From DATBGZ01 sp036557785 (GTDB taxonomy: Bacteria > Actinomycetota > Actinomycetes > Mycobacteriales > Micromonosporaceae), in assembly GCA_036557785.1 (NCBI GenBank), contig DATBGZ010000098.1, positions 1-64,000 on the forward strand: a stretch of 64,000 nucleotides of DNA, read 5' to 3'. The notes beneath the pieces are model-generated. The model made no database searches. It saw only the letters and a program-made list of their open reading frames with translations, and was not told the DNA's origin. Positions 7,648 through 15,955 of the stretch are shown here, in pieces; within the stretch, counting starts at the first letter, position 1, and each line of letters begins with the position of its first letter. The position numbers were made by a program, and so were the translations under genes.

Positions 7648-8118
7648 GTGCCACGGACGATGCCCGAGCCGGTGACCGAGACGGCGGGCGAGTTGATGCG
7701 CGTCATCGCCGGCCTGCGTCGCGTCGCGCGCCGGCGCACCGCGGTACGGCTCGGCACGCCGCCCCTGCCAGAGGCCCAGCGTGAACTGCTCTTCGTCGTC
7801 GAGCGGCAGCCCGGCATCGGGGTCGCGGCGGCCGCCTCAGAGCTGGGTCTGGCCGGCAACTCCGTGAGCACGCTGGTCAATGCCCTGGTGGGCGCCGGAC
7901 TGCTGCACCGGGGCGTCGACCCCGACGACCGCCGGGCCGCGCGGCTGACCCTGGCATCCGTCGCGCACCAGCGCCTCGAGGCGTGGCGGTCGGCTCGTTC
8001 GGCGTTGGTGGGCGAGGCGCTGGAACGGGTGGCCGAGCCCACGCGTGGCGCGATCACCACGGCCCTGCCGGCGTTGCGGTTGCTGCTTGCGGAGCTGCGT
8101 GAGGGGGAGAACCGATGA
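7648..8118 (+). CDS. MarR family transcriptional regulator
   Basis: A 156-residue winged-helix repressor. The recognition region GVAAAASELGLAGNSVSTLVNALVGAGLL (about 53-81) and the wing motif DPDDRRAARLTL are typical of MarR. GTG 7648 has no Shine-Dalgarno, and the likely -10 lies only about 10 bases upstream, so the mRNA may be leaderless. It is followed at 8141 by a DrrAB-like exporter, so it probably represses that operon and itself through the 7617-7639 palindrome, and responds to the exported compound. Confidence 0.86.
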   Translation: MPRTMPEPVTETAGELMRVIAGLRRVARRRTAVRLGTPPLPEAQRELLFVVERQPGIGVAAAASELGLAGNSVSTLVNALVGAGLLHRGVDPDDRRAARLTLASVAHQRLEAWRSARSALVGEALERVAEPTRGAITTALPALRLLLAELREGENR

Positions 8119-8140
8119 GTCAGCGCGGAGGCGAGCAGTG

Positions 8141-8983
8141 ATGGCCGGAGCGGAGGAACCCGCGGTCGCGTGCCGGGGGCTGCGGTACCGGTTCGGTGAG
8201 ACGCTCGCGGTCGACGGCGTCGACATGACCGTACGGGCCGGCGAGATCTTCGGCCTGCTCGGACCGAACGGCGCCGGGAAGACGACGACGATCCGCGCCA
8301 TCATCACGCTGCTGCCGGTGCCGCTCGGAGTCATCACGGTCTTTGGCCGGGACGTGGCGAAGCGCCAGATGGCGGTGCGCCGCATGATCGGTTATGTCCC
8401 GCAGCAGCTCTCCGCGGACGGTTCGCTGACGGGCGTCGAGAACGTCTCGCTCTTCGCCAGGCTCTTCGACGTGCCCCGGCAGGTGCGTGGCCAACAGGTC
8501 TCGGCGGCCTTGGAGCTGATGGGGCTCAGCGATGTGTCGCAGCGCCTCGCCGGAACCTACTCCGGCGGCATGATCAGGCGGTTGGAGCTCGCCCAGGCGC
8601 TGGTGAGCTCGCCGCGGCTGTTGATCCTCGACGAGCCCACGATCGGGCTGGACCCGGTGGCCCGTGCCGGCGTCTGGGAACGCATCGTCGCGGTCCGGGA
8701 GCAGACCGGCATGACGGTGCTGGTCACCACCCACTACATGGACGAGGCCGAGCAGACGTGTGACCGGGTGGCGCTCATGCATCGCGGCACGATCCGCGCG
8801 CTCGGCACGCCGGCCGAGCTGATCGCGGGGCTCGCGGGCCAGAGCGGCCAGCTCGCCAGCGAGCTGAGCCTCGACGACGTGTTCCGGGCGTACTCCGGTG
8901 CCGATTCCATCCAGGACGAGGAACCGCAGGGAGGAATCGCCAGTGTCCGAGCTACCCGCCGCACCGCTCGTCGCGTGGGCTGA
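8141..8983 (+). CDS. ABC transporter ATP-binding protein, DrrA-like drug exporter
   Basis: A 280-residue ATPase of the daunorubicin-resistance (DrrA) type. Walker A is GPNGAGKT (41-48), signature YSGGMIRRLELAQAL, Walker B LLILDEPT, and the C-terminus has the DrrA-like extension after the D- and H-loops (VLVTTHYMDEAEQTCDRV). ATG 8141 has GGAGG upstream; a tiny frame starting at ATG 8115 stops after eight codons. It overlaps the permease gene by 41 bases, showing one operon with marR upstream. Predicted role is to energise efflux of a hydrophobic compound. Confidence 0.9.
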   Translation: MAGAEEPAVACRGLRYRFGETLAVDGVDMTVRAGEIFGLLGPNGAGKTTTIRAIITLLPVPLGVITVFGRDVAKRQMAVRRMIGYVPQQLSADGSLTGVENVSLFARLFDVPRQVRGQQVSAALELMGLSDVSQRLAGTYSGGMIRRLELAQALVSSPRLLILDEPTIGLDPVARAGVWERIVAVREQTGMTVLVTTHYMDEAEQTCDRVALMHRGTIRALGTPAELIAGLAGQSGQLASELSLDDVFRAYSGADSIQDEEPQGGIASVRATRRTARRVG

Positions 8984-9764
8984 CGTCGACCGCGCGCTCG
9001 GTCTGCGTCGCCTGATCGCCCGCGTGTACGCGCTGTGCCTCGTCGAGGTGCAGAAGCTGCGTCACGACCGTACGGAGCTGGTCATGCGGGCCATCCAGCC
9101 GTCGCTGTGGCTGGTGATCTTTGGGACGACCTTCTCCCGGCTGCGGTCCATCCCGACCAGCGGCGTGGCGTACCTCGACTTTCTCGCGCCCGGCGTCCTG
9201 GCCCAGGCGACGGTCTTCGTGTCGATCTTCTACGGCATCCAGGTGATCTGGGAGCGGGACGCCGGCGTGCTCGCCAAGCTCATGGTGACGCCGACCCCGC
9301 GGGCCGCGCTGGTCACCGGGAAGGCGTTCGCCGCCGGCGTCCGTGGCCTCACGCAGGCGTTGGTGGTCTATGTGCTCGCCGAGATCCTCGGCGTGCGGTT
9401 GAGCCTGAACCCGTTGCGGCTGCTGGGTGTCGTCGCGGTGGTGCTGCTCGCCGCCGCCTTCTTCTGCTGCCTGTCGGTCACCGTTGCCGGCCTGGTGCTG
9501 TCCCGGGACCGCATGATGGGCATCGGCCAGGCGATCACCATGCCGCTCTTCTTCGCCTCCAATGCGCTCTACCCGATCGACATCATGCCGGCCTGGCTTC
9601 GGGTCGTCGCCCACATCAACCCCATGAGCTACCAGGTCGAGGCGTTGCGCGGCCTGCTGCTCGGCACGCCGGCCCGGTTGCCGCTGGACTTCGCGGTCCT
9701 GGCCGGTGCGACGGCCGTGGCGATCGCGACCGCCTCCGCATTCCTCGCGCGCCTGGGTCGCTGA
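8943..9764 (+). CDS. ABC-2 type permease, DrrB-like
   Basis: A 273-residue membrane permease with six hydrophobic segments and the ABC-2 signature region FASNALYPIDIMPAWLRVVAHINPMSY before the last helix. GTG 8943 is selected for AGGGAGGA seven bases upstream; this start lies inside the end of the ATPase gene. With the DrrA-like partner it forms an exporter controlled by the upstream MarR protein. Confidence 0.87.
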   Translation: MSELPAAPLVAWADVDRALGLRRLIARVYALCLVEVQKLRHDRTELVMRAIQPSLWLVIFGTTFSRLRSIPTSGVAYLDFLAPGVLAQATVFVSIFYGIQVIWERDAGVLAKLMVTPTPRAALVTGKAFAAGVRGLTQALVVYVLAEILGVRLSLNPLRLLGVVAVVLLAAAFFCCLSVTVAGLVLSRDRMMGIGQAITMPLFFASNALYPIDIMPAWLRVVAHINPMSYQVEALRGLLLGTPARLPLDFAVLAGATAVAIATASAFLARLGR

Positions 9765-9934
9765 CGGTCGCCATCGGCACGGCGCGATTCGCGAAGTTTG
9801 CGGAGCGGACCGACGATCATTTGCCGGCTGCCGTACATTCCGGCATGCCCGCGCCACCGGAGCGCGGCGATCGCGTTGTGCCTTGTCGCAGGTCGCTACC
9901 GTGCGATGGGTCAACCGGGGATAGGTGATGAGCG

Positions 9935-10993
9935 ATGACCATGCCGTTGCACGAAGCCTCCGCCGCGTTCTTCGGCCAGCTCGGCGGCGTCGTCATCGAG
10001 ACATCGATTGACCCACTCGAGCCCGAACCCGACGAGGCGGCGCTCGGGGCGACGGTCACGGTCGCCTTCGACAACGCCGGCATCCTCGGCGACGGCCAAT
10101 CGGACATTTACGACGATGTCTATCCTCGCTATCGGGCCCTGCGCGATGAGTGGTGGCGAGCCCTCGCCGCGTCGGCTGCCCCGATCACACCCGCGGTCCG
10201 GCCGTACCTGCTGCCCCTGCCGGCTCCCGGGGCGACGGTCGGTGCCGCCCTGTCCTGGCAGAGCCGGCCCAGCCGCGAGCTCGAGGTGGTGCCGCTGGAG
10301 ACCGTGCGCCGGTCGCCCTACGTGGAGCGCGTGCGCCGGGAGTACTCCCTCGAGTACGGCATCCGCGGGGCCAGCGGCCGGCTCTTCGACCTCACCGAGG
10401 GACTGCTGCTCGCCGTCCGCGCCGCCACCGACGCGGTGCCGGATCTGAGTTCCTACGCCGAGTTGGGCGCGGGGACCGGTGCCGCGGGCGCCCTGGTGCT
10501 GCGCCGGGCCCGGCCGAAGCGGGTCATGGTCCAGGACGAGACGGACGCCGTGGCGCAGCACCTGCGCGCGCACCTCGGTCCGATCGCGATCGAGACGGGC
10601 TGCGATCTTCATGTATTCGGCGGGGACTGCCGCGAGCTCGCGTTCGCCGAGCCGCTGGGTCTGCTCGCCATCGGCATCCCGTACGCGCAGCAGCCGAGCC
10701 TGCTCGCCCGCCGCGGTGAGCACATCCGTGCCGCGTTGGGCGATGACGGGCTGCTCGTGGCCGCGACCTCGACGGTGGGGATGCGGTTCTATCAGTCCCT
10801 CACCGACGGCCAGGAGCCGCGGCTGGCCGAGTGGCCCTGGTACGCGACGGGAGCCACGCTGCACGACCTGTTCCCCTGCGGCGCGACCGTACGGGTGCGC
10901 AACCTCGTGGTGAGCATCGCCTCCGCCTCGGCGCATCGGGTCGAGGCGACCCTGGCCGGCATGGCGGCCCGGGGCGCCGAGGTGCTCTCCTGA
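9935..10993 (+). CDS. Predicted SAM-dependent methyltransferase-like protein
   Basis: A 352-residue soluble protein. Around residues 174-186 it has a clear motif I, ELGAGTGAAGALVL, followed by an acidic position (VQDETD) as in Rossmann-type methyltransferases. The N-terminal 160 residues (SDIYDDVYPRYRALRDEWWRAL, LRRSPYVERVRREYSLEYGIRG-like text) do not match a family I know. It may belong to the spermidine-synthase or methyltransferase superfamily. A TACCGT -10-like hexamer lies about 32 bases upstream. No operon partner is visible, so the substrate is unknown. Confidence 0.62.
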   Translation: MTMPLHEASAAFFGQLGGVVIETSIDPLEPEPDEAALGATVTVAFDNAGILGDGQSDIYDDVYPRYRALRDEWWRALAASAAPITPAVRPYLLPLPAPGATVGAALSWQSRPSRELEVVPLETVRRSPYVERVRREYSLEYGIRGASGRLFDLTEGLLLAVRAATDAVPDLSSYAELGAGTGAAGALVLRRARPKRVMVQDETDAVAQHLRAHLGPIAIETGCDLHVFGGDCRELAFAEPLGLLAIGIPYAQQPSLLARRGEHIRAALGDDGLLVAATSTVGMRFYQSLTDGQEPRLAEWPWYATGATLHDLFPCGATVRVRNLVVSIASASAHRVEATLAGMAARGAEVLS

Positions 10994-11017
10994 CCGCGCT
11001 CTGAGTTTGTCGTGCGC

Positions 11018-11389
11018 TCAGGGGTGGTCGCGGTGGATCGCGTAGAGGGCCGCGGCGACGGAGGGCGCCACCACGAAGGCGTCGGCGAGTCCACCGAGCT
11101 CCAGCGCCTGGCTCACCGGGGGCGAGGGCGCGACGATGGCGAGCCGGCCGGCCTGTGCCCGCAGCCGCCCCGCGACCTGCACGAACACGGACAGCCCACT
11201 GGAGTCGCACAGGGTCAGACCACTGGTGTCGACGATGACGTCACGGGCAGCCTGGTCGACGATCTCGAGCGCCACGGCCGCGAACTGCGGTGCCGTCGCC
11301 GCGTCGAGTTCGCCGACGAGCACGAGCACGGGCCGCTGCTCCTGCTCCCGCCTGGTGATGGTCAGAGACATGGCGGCTGGCGTGCTCAT
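11018..11389 (-). CDS. STAS-domain anti-sigma factor antagonist
   Basis: A 123-residue STAS protein of the SpoIIAA/RsbV/BldG type. The conserved strand and phosphorylation loop VIVDTSGLTLCDSSGLSVFVQ contain the DSSG serine that partner anti-sigma kinases phosphorylate. ATG 11389 (MSTPAAMSLT) has GGAGG just upstream. No anti-sigma factor gene is adjacent, so it is likely an orphan switch protein in a sigma-factor network. Confidence 0.87.
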   Translation of the reverse strand: MSTPAAMSLTITRREQEQRPVLVLVGELDAATAPQFAAVALEIVDQAARDVIVDTSGLTLCDSSGLSVFVQVAGRLRAQAGRLAIVAPSPPVSQALELGGLADAFVVAPSVAAALYAIHRDHP

Positions 11390-11679
11390 CGATCCTCCGG
11401 CTGGGCGCGCGTGTGGGCCCTGAGTTGCCGGGATCTTATCCGCCGCCCACGTCCGCGCCCGAATCGGTGGCTGGGTGCAACTGCATGTCATCGAACGGTT
11501 TCCGTAGGTATGGCCCGTCCATAGTGGACGATCGATGAGGTCCGGTGGGGATCAACGCCCATTGGTCACCATTGGTCGCGGTCTGTGTGCCCGTGCCGTG
11601 CCGGCGCGCGAGCCCGGCTCCGACTGGGCCGAGATCGGCCAGGCGATGCAGCCTGGTGGGCCGGGTGAGCGGGTAGTAG

Positions 11680-11695
11680 TGTGAGGCACGTCACA
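11680..11695. promoter_or_regulatory. Perfect CRP/GlxR-type consensus site
   Basis: TGTGAGGCACGTCACA matches the TGTGA-N6-TCACA operator of cAMP-responsive Crp/GlxR regulators exactly. It lies in a gene-free region (11390-11882) and is not directly upstream of any protein-coding start, so if used it would control a non-coding transcript or the STAS gene promoter from a distance. Confidence 0.45.
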
Positions 11696-11816
11696 GCGGG
11701 GGGATGGTTTGGCTACCCCAGCGATGGAAAGCGGGGTATCTGCCGGCGACGGGCGGTGACGCCATCGATGCCGGCAGTGCTCGTGGCGTCGGAGGGGCGC
11801 CGCCGCCGCGAGGCGA
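11696..11816 (+). ncRNA. Possible structured RNA downstream of the CRP-like site
   Basis: The interval holds no credible ORF. It contains two inverted repeats: TACCCC/GGGGTA (11714-11719 with 11733-11738) and TGCCGGC/GCCGGCA (11741-11747 with 11770-11776), the latter enclosing GGCGGTGACGCC. It ends at the strong hairpin 11817-11843. I do not recognise a known riboswitch or sRNA family, and in G+C-rich DNA such stems are common. Confidence 0.2.
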
Positions 11817-11843
11817 GCCGGGGCCGGCATAGCCGGCCCCGGC
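11817..11843. terminator. Strong hairpin, probable terminator of the phosphoribosyltransferase gene
   Basis: A perfect 12-bp stem GCCGGGGCCGGC / GCCGGCCCCGGC with a 3-nt ATA loop, 40 bases past the stop of the minus-strand gene at 11883. No U-tract follows, as is common in actinobacteria. Confidence 0.6.
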
Positions 11844-11882
11844 ACTGCGTCCACGGGTCAGTTCCCCGTCGACGCGGGTCAG

Positions 11883-12503
11883 TCAGCCGACGGGTTGGGC
11901 CGGACGTCCGTCCATGTGCGCGCGGCCACCGGCGTAGACGTGCGGAGCGAGCAGCGCGGCGCAGCGCAGGTTCCGATACCGCCCGGCGTAGTCCAGTCCG
12001 TAGCCGACCAGCACCCCCTCCGGTGCATCGAATCCGACGTAACGGACCTGCTCGGGCAACGGCCACGTGGTCGGCTTGCGGAACAGCGTGCAGAAGTGGA
12101 CCGATGCCGGCCCGCGAGCGCGGAGGTTCGCCAGCAGCCACGACGCGGTGAGCCCCGTGTTGATGACGCCATCGACGATCAGCACGTTGCGTCCGGTGAT
12201 GTCGATGTCGAGGTCCTTGCGCAGCCGTACCGCACCCGAGGTGCCGATGGTGCCGGGGCCGGCCCGGTACGAGGACAGGCCCATCCAGCTCACCTCGACG
12301 TGCCGGTCAAAGGCGCGGACCAGGTCGGCGGTCATGACGGCGGCACCGCCAAGAACACCGACCAGCAGCAGGTCCGCGTCGGTGCCGTCCGGCTCGCGGT
12401 AGTCCGCCTCGATCTGTGCGGCGAGCTCGCCCAGCCGGGCCACGATCTGCTCCTCGGTCCACAGGACCGCGGCAAGGTCGGCTGCGACGTGCTCGGGCTT
12501 CAT
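11883..12503 (-). CDS. Hypoxanthine-type phosphoribosyltransferase with altered active-site motif
   Basis: A 206-residue type I phosphoribosyltransferase resembling hypoxanthine/guanine PRTs (VGVLGGAAVMTADLVRAF, VSWMGLSSYRAG, YVGFDAPEGVLVGYGLDYAGRYRNL). In HPRT the PRPP motif is normally EDIIDTG with a catalytic aspartate; here it reads VDGVINTGLT, so both the acidic pair and the catalytic Asp (now Asn) are changed, and the KG of VLKG is GG. The product may be a low-activity, regulatory or differently specific PRT. ATG 12503 has GGAGGAGCC upstream. It is followed by the 11817 hairpin. Confidence 0.8.
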   Translation of the reverse strand: MKPEHVAADLAAVLWTEEQIVARLGELAAQIEADYREPDGTDADLLLVGVLGGAAVMTADLVRAFDRHVEVSWMGLSSYRAGPGTIGTSGAVRLRKDLDIDITGRNVLIVDGVINTGLTASWLLANLRARGPASVHFCTLFRKPTTWPLPEQVRYVGFDAPEGVLVGYGLDYAGRYRNLRCAALLAPHVYAGGRAHMDGRPAQPVG

Positions 12504-12661
12504 GGCTCCTCCGGGGGGCGCGGGGCGGGCTTGGCGTAACCGTACGACGCCCCGGGCCGCTAGGCCCGCAACGACCTGCCGGCGCGACGTGCATGTCGCG
12601 CCCGGCGGACCAGTGGCAGCAGCGGGCCGTACGGGCGGCTGCGGTCTACGATGTGGCACAC

Positions 12662-12687
12662 CCGGCCTCGCGGCCAGAGCGTTCACG
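12662..12687. repeat. Repeat family B, intergenic copy
   Basis: One copy with core CCTCGCGGCCAGAGCGTTC in the divergent 308-base gap between the phosphoribosyltransferase start and the CoxG-like gene. Apart from this repeat I see no further gene in that gap. Confidence 0.85.
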
Positions 12688-12811
12688 TCTGGCCGCCCAT
12701 GCGTCCCTTGTGGACTTCTCGCGTCACGCCGCGCGCACCCATTAGGGACTCATGCCTGCCACCCGTCACGACCGGCCGGCGTCCCGCTACCGCACTGCTG
12801 GAGGGTCAGTC

Positions 12812-13597
12812 ATGAAGCTCTCGGGAACCGTCGCGATCGCGCACCCCGTCGCTGACGTCTACGCGGCACTGACCGACCCGGTGGTGCTGCAGCGGACGCT
12901 GCCCGGCTGCCAGCGTCTGGTCGGGACTGGGGCCGGCACCTACCAGGCCATGGTCGAGATCGGCGTGGGCTCGGTGCAGGGCCTGCTCGACGCGGACCTG
13001 CACGTGTCGGAGGTGACCGCGCCGGATTCGTTCATCCTGCACGTCTCGGGTACCGGTGCGCCGGGCACCGTCGACGCGATCGGGCACGTCCGCCTGGTCG
13101 CGGATCCTGCCTCTGGCGGCACGCTGATCCATTACGCGGCCGACGCCACCCTGGCCGGCGCCATCGGCCGGGTCGGGCAGCGGGTGCTGACGGATGCGGC
13201 GCGCGGCATGGTAGCTGAGTTCCTCGCCGCGGTCGATCACGAGCTCTGGACATCCGCCGCACAAGCCCCGGCGATGACCCCGGCGATCTCTCCGGGCACG
13301 GGGGCGGGACCGGCCGCCGCGGACGTACGGCCCGGCCCGACCGTACGCTCGGCGGCACCACGTGCCGGGTACGCCGCACGATCGTCGCACGCGCCGAACC
13401 GCGCCCCGAACCGTGCCCTACAGCGCGGCGAACCGCGAGGCCGGTTCGCCCCCGGGGCGATGCCCCGCCGGTATCTCAGCTACGGGCCGGCCGACCCGCA
13501 GCGCCATCGCGTCCGGGAGTTGGTCCTGGCCGCCTCGTTCGGGGCCGGGATCGCGCTGCTCGGTGTGCTCATCGGCGCGGTCGTGGCAGGCTGGTAG
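12812..13597 (+). CDS. SRPBCC / CoxG-like protein with C-terminal membrane anchor
   Basis: A 261-residue protein. Residues 1-145 are a CoxG (carbon monoxide dehydrogenase subunit G) type SRPBCC domain (VADVYAALTDPVVLQRTLPGC, GTGAPGTVDAIGHVRL). Then comes a proline/arginine-rich linker (about 150-225), and a single C-terminal hydrophobic helix (LVLAASFGAGIALLGVLIGAVVAGW). This tail-anchored layout matches CoxG, which in CO oxidisers recruits the dehydrogenase to the membrane, but no coxMSL genes are nearby, so a CO role is not supported. ATG 12812 has CTGGAGGG upstream. Confidence 0.8.
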   Translation: MKLSGTVAIAHPVADVYAALTDPVVLQRTLPGCQRLVGTGAGTYQAMVEIGVGSVQGLLDADLHVSEVTAPDSFILHVSGTGAPGTVDAIGHVRLVADPASGGTLIHYAADATLAGAIGRVGQRVLTDAARGMVAEFLAAVDHELWTSAAQAPAMTPAISPGTGAGPAAADVRPGPTVRSAAPRAGYAARSSHAPNRAPNRALQRGEPRGRFAPGAMPRRYLSYGPADPQRHRVRELVLAASFGAGIALLGVLIGAVVAGW

Positions 13598-13629
13598 CCA
13601 GGCCTCGGTGTCGGGACAAAGGGGGCGGC

Positions 13630-14526
13630 GTGCGGGCATTCACGGTGGCTGCGATCCAGGTGGCGCCGCAGCCGGGACCGGTCACTGTCGAGAGTGTACA
13701 GTCCAATATGGACAAATGCGCGTCCCTCGTGGAGCACTGCGTCGAGGCGACCGGGGCCGAGCTGGTGGTGCTGCCGGAGACCGCCTCGACCGGGTTCACC
13801 ACCGGGGTCGGCGCCGCCGAGCTCTGGGAGCTGATGGACGCCGTGCCGGGGCAGGTCACGCTGGCCCTGCAGCGGGTCGCGGCCCGACTCGGCGTCCACC
13901 TGGTCTTCGGGACGTACGAGCGCGGAGCCGAGCCTGGCACGATCCACAACACCGCGGCGTTGGTTGATCCGACCGGTGCCCTGCTCGGCGCGTACCGCAA
14001 GACGCATCTGTTCGCCGGGGAGAGCGTGGCGCATGGCGGCTGGGTCACGCCTGGCGACGGCGTCACCGTGGTGCGCACGGAGCTCGGATCGATCGGGCTG
14101 ATGATCTGCTTCGACGGCGACTACCCGGAACTGGCGCGCATCACCGCGATCCGGGGCGCCGAGGTGATCTGCCGCCCCTCGGCGCTGCTGCGCTCGGCCG
14201 ACATCTGGGAGCTGACCAACCGGGCACGCGCCTACGACAACCATGTGTTCGTGGTCGGCGCGAACGCGACCGGCGTCGACCCGGGCGGAAACGTCTACTT
14301 TGGTAACTCGATGATCGTGACCCCGGTCGCCGAGGTCATCGCCCGGGCCGCCTCGCACGAAGGATGGGTCAGCGCCCGCCTCGATCCGGAGACGGCCCTG
14401 CGGTCGCTGTCTCCGGGCTCGAGCGTGCCGCAGCGCTTCGACCACCTCGCCGACCGCAACCTCGACTTCATCCGCGGCCACCTCGACGAGCTCGCCGCCC
14501 CCGCCAAGACCCCATTTCCGCACTGA
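13630..14526 (+). CDS. Carbon-nitrogen hydrolase (nitrilase superfamily)
   Basis: A 298-residue nitrilase-fold amidase. The Glu-Lys-Cys triad is visible: PETASTG (Glu near 50), AYRKTHLF (Lys near 118) and MICFDGDYPE (Cys near 158). The final region (NRARAYDNHVFVVGANATG) fits aliphatic-amidase or omega-amidase-like members. It starts 32 bases after the CoxG-like gene on the same strand, so the two may be cotranscribed. The substrate is not deducible; a second nitrilase occurs at 24002 with a clearer context. Confidence 0.86.
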   Translation: MRAFTVAAIQVAPQPGPVTVESVQSNMDKCASLVEHCVEATGAELVVLPETASTGFTTGVGAAELWELMDAVPGQVTLALQRVAARLGVHLVFGTYERGAEPGTIHNTAALVDPTGALLGAYRKTHLFAGESVAHGGWVTPGDGVTVVRTELGSIGLMICFDGDYPELARITAIRGAEVICRPSALLRSADIWELTNRARAYDNHVFVVGANATGVDPGGNVYFGNSMIVTPVAEVIARAASHEGWVSARLDPETALRSLSPGSSVPQRFDHLADRNLDFIRGHLDELAAPAKTPFPH

Positions 14527-14530
14527 TCGC

Positions 14531-15955
14531 TCACGTCGATGCCGGCATGGCGACGGCTTCGTAGTGGGTCTCGGCGGCCGACGCGCTGAGGTCCAGCGCG
14601 ATCTGCAGGCGTGCCTCATCCAGGCGGATCGTCAGCGTCCATGCCATCGGCGTGCCCAGGAAGATGATCGACACGACCACAGTGGACTCGTCCACCCAGG
14701 CCGCGGCGCCAGCGGTGTCGAGCGGTTGCCCCAGCCGGGACGCGACGCCGGGCAGCCACTCACCGAACCCCAACGGCAGTGGGTGGAGTTGGCCCTCGAG
14801 GCGCAGCCTCACCACCAACCGATCCTGCGCGTCACGGGTCAGGGCCAACGATTCGATGCCACCGAGGGGCGGGTCGAGTTCGTACGTCACGTCCCGCAGT
14901 GATGCCTCATGGGGGGAGCCCGGGGCACCGACCGGGGTGGGCAGGCGCAGCCCCGAGGTGTCGACGACGGCGGCGGTCGCGGCGTCCTCGGTCGCCGAAC
15001 CGGCCGTGAGCGAGGGCAGCAGCGACGCCCATACCGCGTCGAGCACGGTTTGCAGCTTCTGGATGCCGCCCGTGGTGGCGAGCACGATGTCGTGCTCGGG
15101 CAGAACGATCGCGAACTGACCGTACGCGCCGTCGGCCCGGTAGCCGCCGGGTCGCGAGAGCCAGAACTGGTAGCCGTAGCCCTGCTCCCAGTCCGGCGCG
15201 TCGTTGAGGTTGCTCGCCATCTGGTAGGACGTCGCCGCGTCGACCCACGCCGCGGGCACGAGTTGCCGGCCGCGCCACTGACCGCGCTGCAGATAGAGCT
15301 GCCCGAATGCCGCGAGCTCCTCGACCGTGATCGACAGGCCATAGCCGGCGACGTCGAGCCCCTCGGGATCCTGCTCCCACGTGGCGCTCGTGATGCCGAG
15401 CGGGTCGAGGACGCGCGGGCGCAGGTAGTCGAGCAGCCGTTGCCCCGACAGCCGCTGCACGATCGCGCCCAGCAGGTACGTGGCCCCGCTGTTGTAGACG
15501 AACCGGGTGCCCGGCTCGTGCGCCACCGGCTGTTCGAGGACGAGTCGCAGCCAGTTGCTCTTGCTCGCGCGGGCGGCCGGAAGGGTGTCGGCGGCGTGGC
15601 CAGCGGTCATGGTCAGCAGGTCCCGCACCCGGATCGCTGCCAGGTTCGCCGGTGGCTGCGTCGGCGCGTCCGCGGCCAGCAGGTCGACCAGACGATCGTC
15701 CAGACCGAAGAGGCCCTCGTCGATGGCAAGCCCGACCGCGGTCGCCGTGAAGCTCTTGCTGACCGAGTACATGGCGTGCGGCCGATCGGCGGTGTGTGGC
15801 GACCACGATCCCTCGGCGACGATGGCGCCGTGGCGGACCAGGACGAAGCTGTGGATCGCGTGCAGGTCGTCGAACGCCGCCACCAGGCGCCGTACGGCCG
15901 CGGGGTCCAGGCCCTCGGCGGCCGGCGAGGTCCGCCGCAGGAGCCGGGCGGTCAT
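14531..15955 (-). CDS. Serine hydrolase, beta-lactamase / class C family
   Basis: A 474-residue cytoplasmic serine hydrolase. The SxxK nucleophile is in MYSVSKSFTATA (about residue 75), a Tyr motif is in FVYNSGATYLLG, and the C-terminal beta-lactamase-related region ends near 335. Residues 340-474 form an additional beta-rich domain. No signal peptide is seen. ATG 15955 overlaps the stop of the DUF1295 gene (ATGA), so the two are translationally coupled. Family members are peptidases or esterases as often as beta-lactamases. Confidence 0.86.
   Translation of the reverse strand: MTARLLRRTSPAAEGLDPAAVRRLVAAFDDLHAIHSFVLVRHGAIVAEGSWSPHTADRPHAMYSVSKSFTATAVGLAIDEGLFGLDDRLVDLLAADAPTQPPANLAAIRVRDLLTMTAGHAADTLPAARASKSNWLRLVLEQPVAHEPGTRFVYNSGATYLLGAIVQRLSGQRLLDYLRPRVLDPLGITSATWEQDPEGLDVAGYGLSITVEELAAFGQLYLQRGQWRGRQLVPAAWVDAATSYQMASNLNDAPDWEQGYGYQFWLSRPGGYRADGAYGQFAIVLPEHDIVLATTGGIQKLQTVLDAVWASLLPSLTAGSATEDAATAAVVDTSGLRLPTPVGAPGSPHEASLRDVTYELDPPLGGIESLALTRDAQDRLVVRLRLEGQLHPLPLGFGEWLPGVASRLGQPLDTAGAAAWVDESTVVVSIIFLGTPMAWTLTIRLDEARLQIALDLSASAAETHYEAVAMPAST

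Noticed and set aside
11552..11854. Minus-strand ORF between the STAS and phosphoribosyltransferase genes
   Set aside because: Codon content is not protein-like (Pro/Arg/His-rich), and there is no ribosome-binding site or domain.
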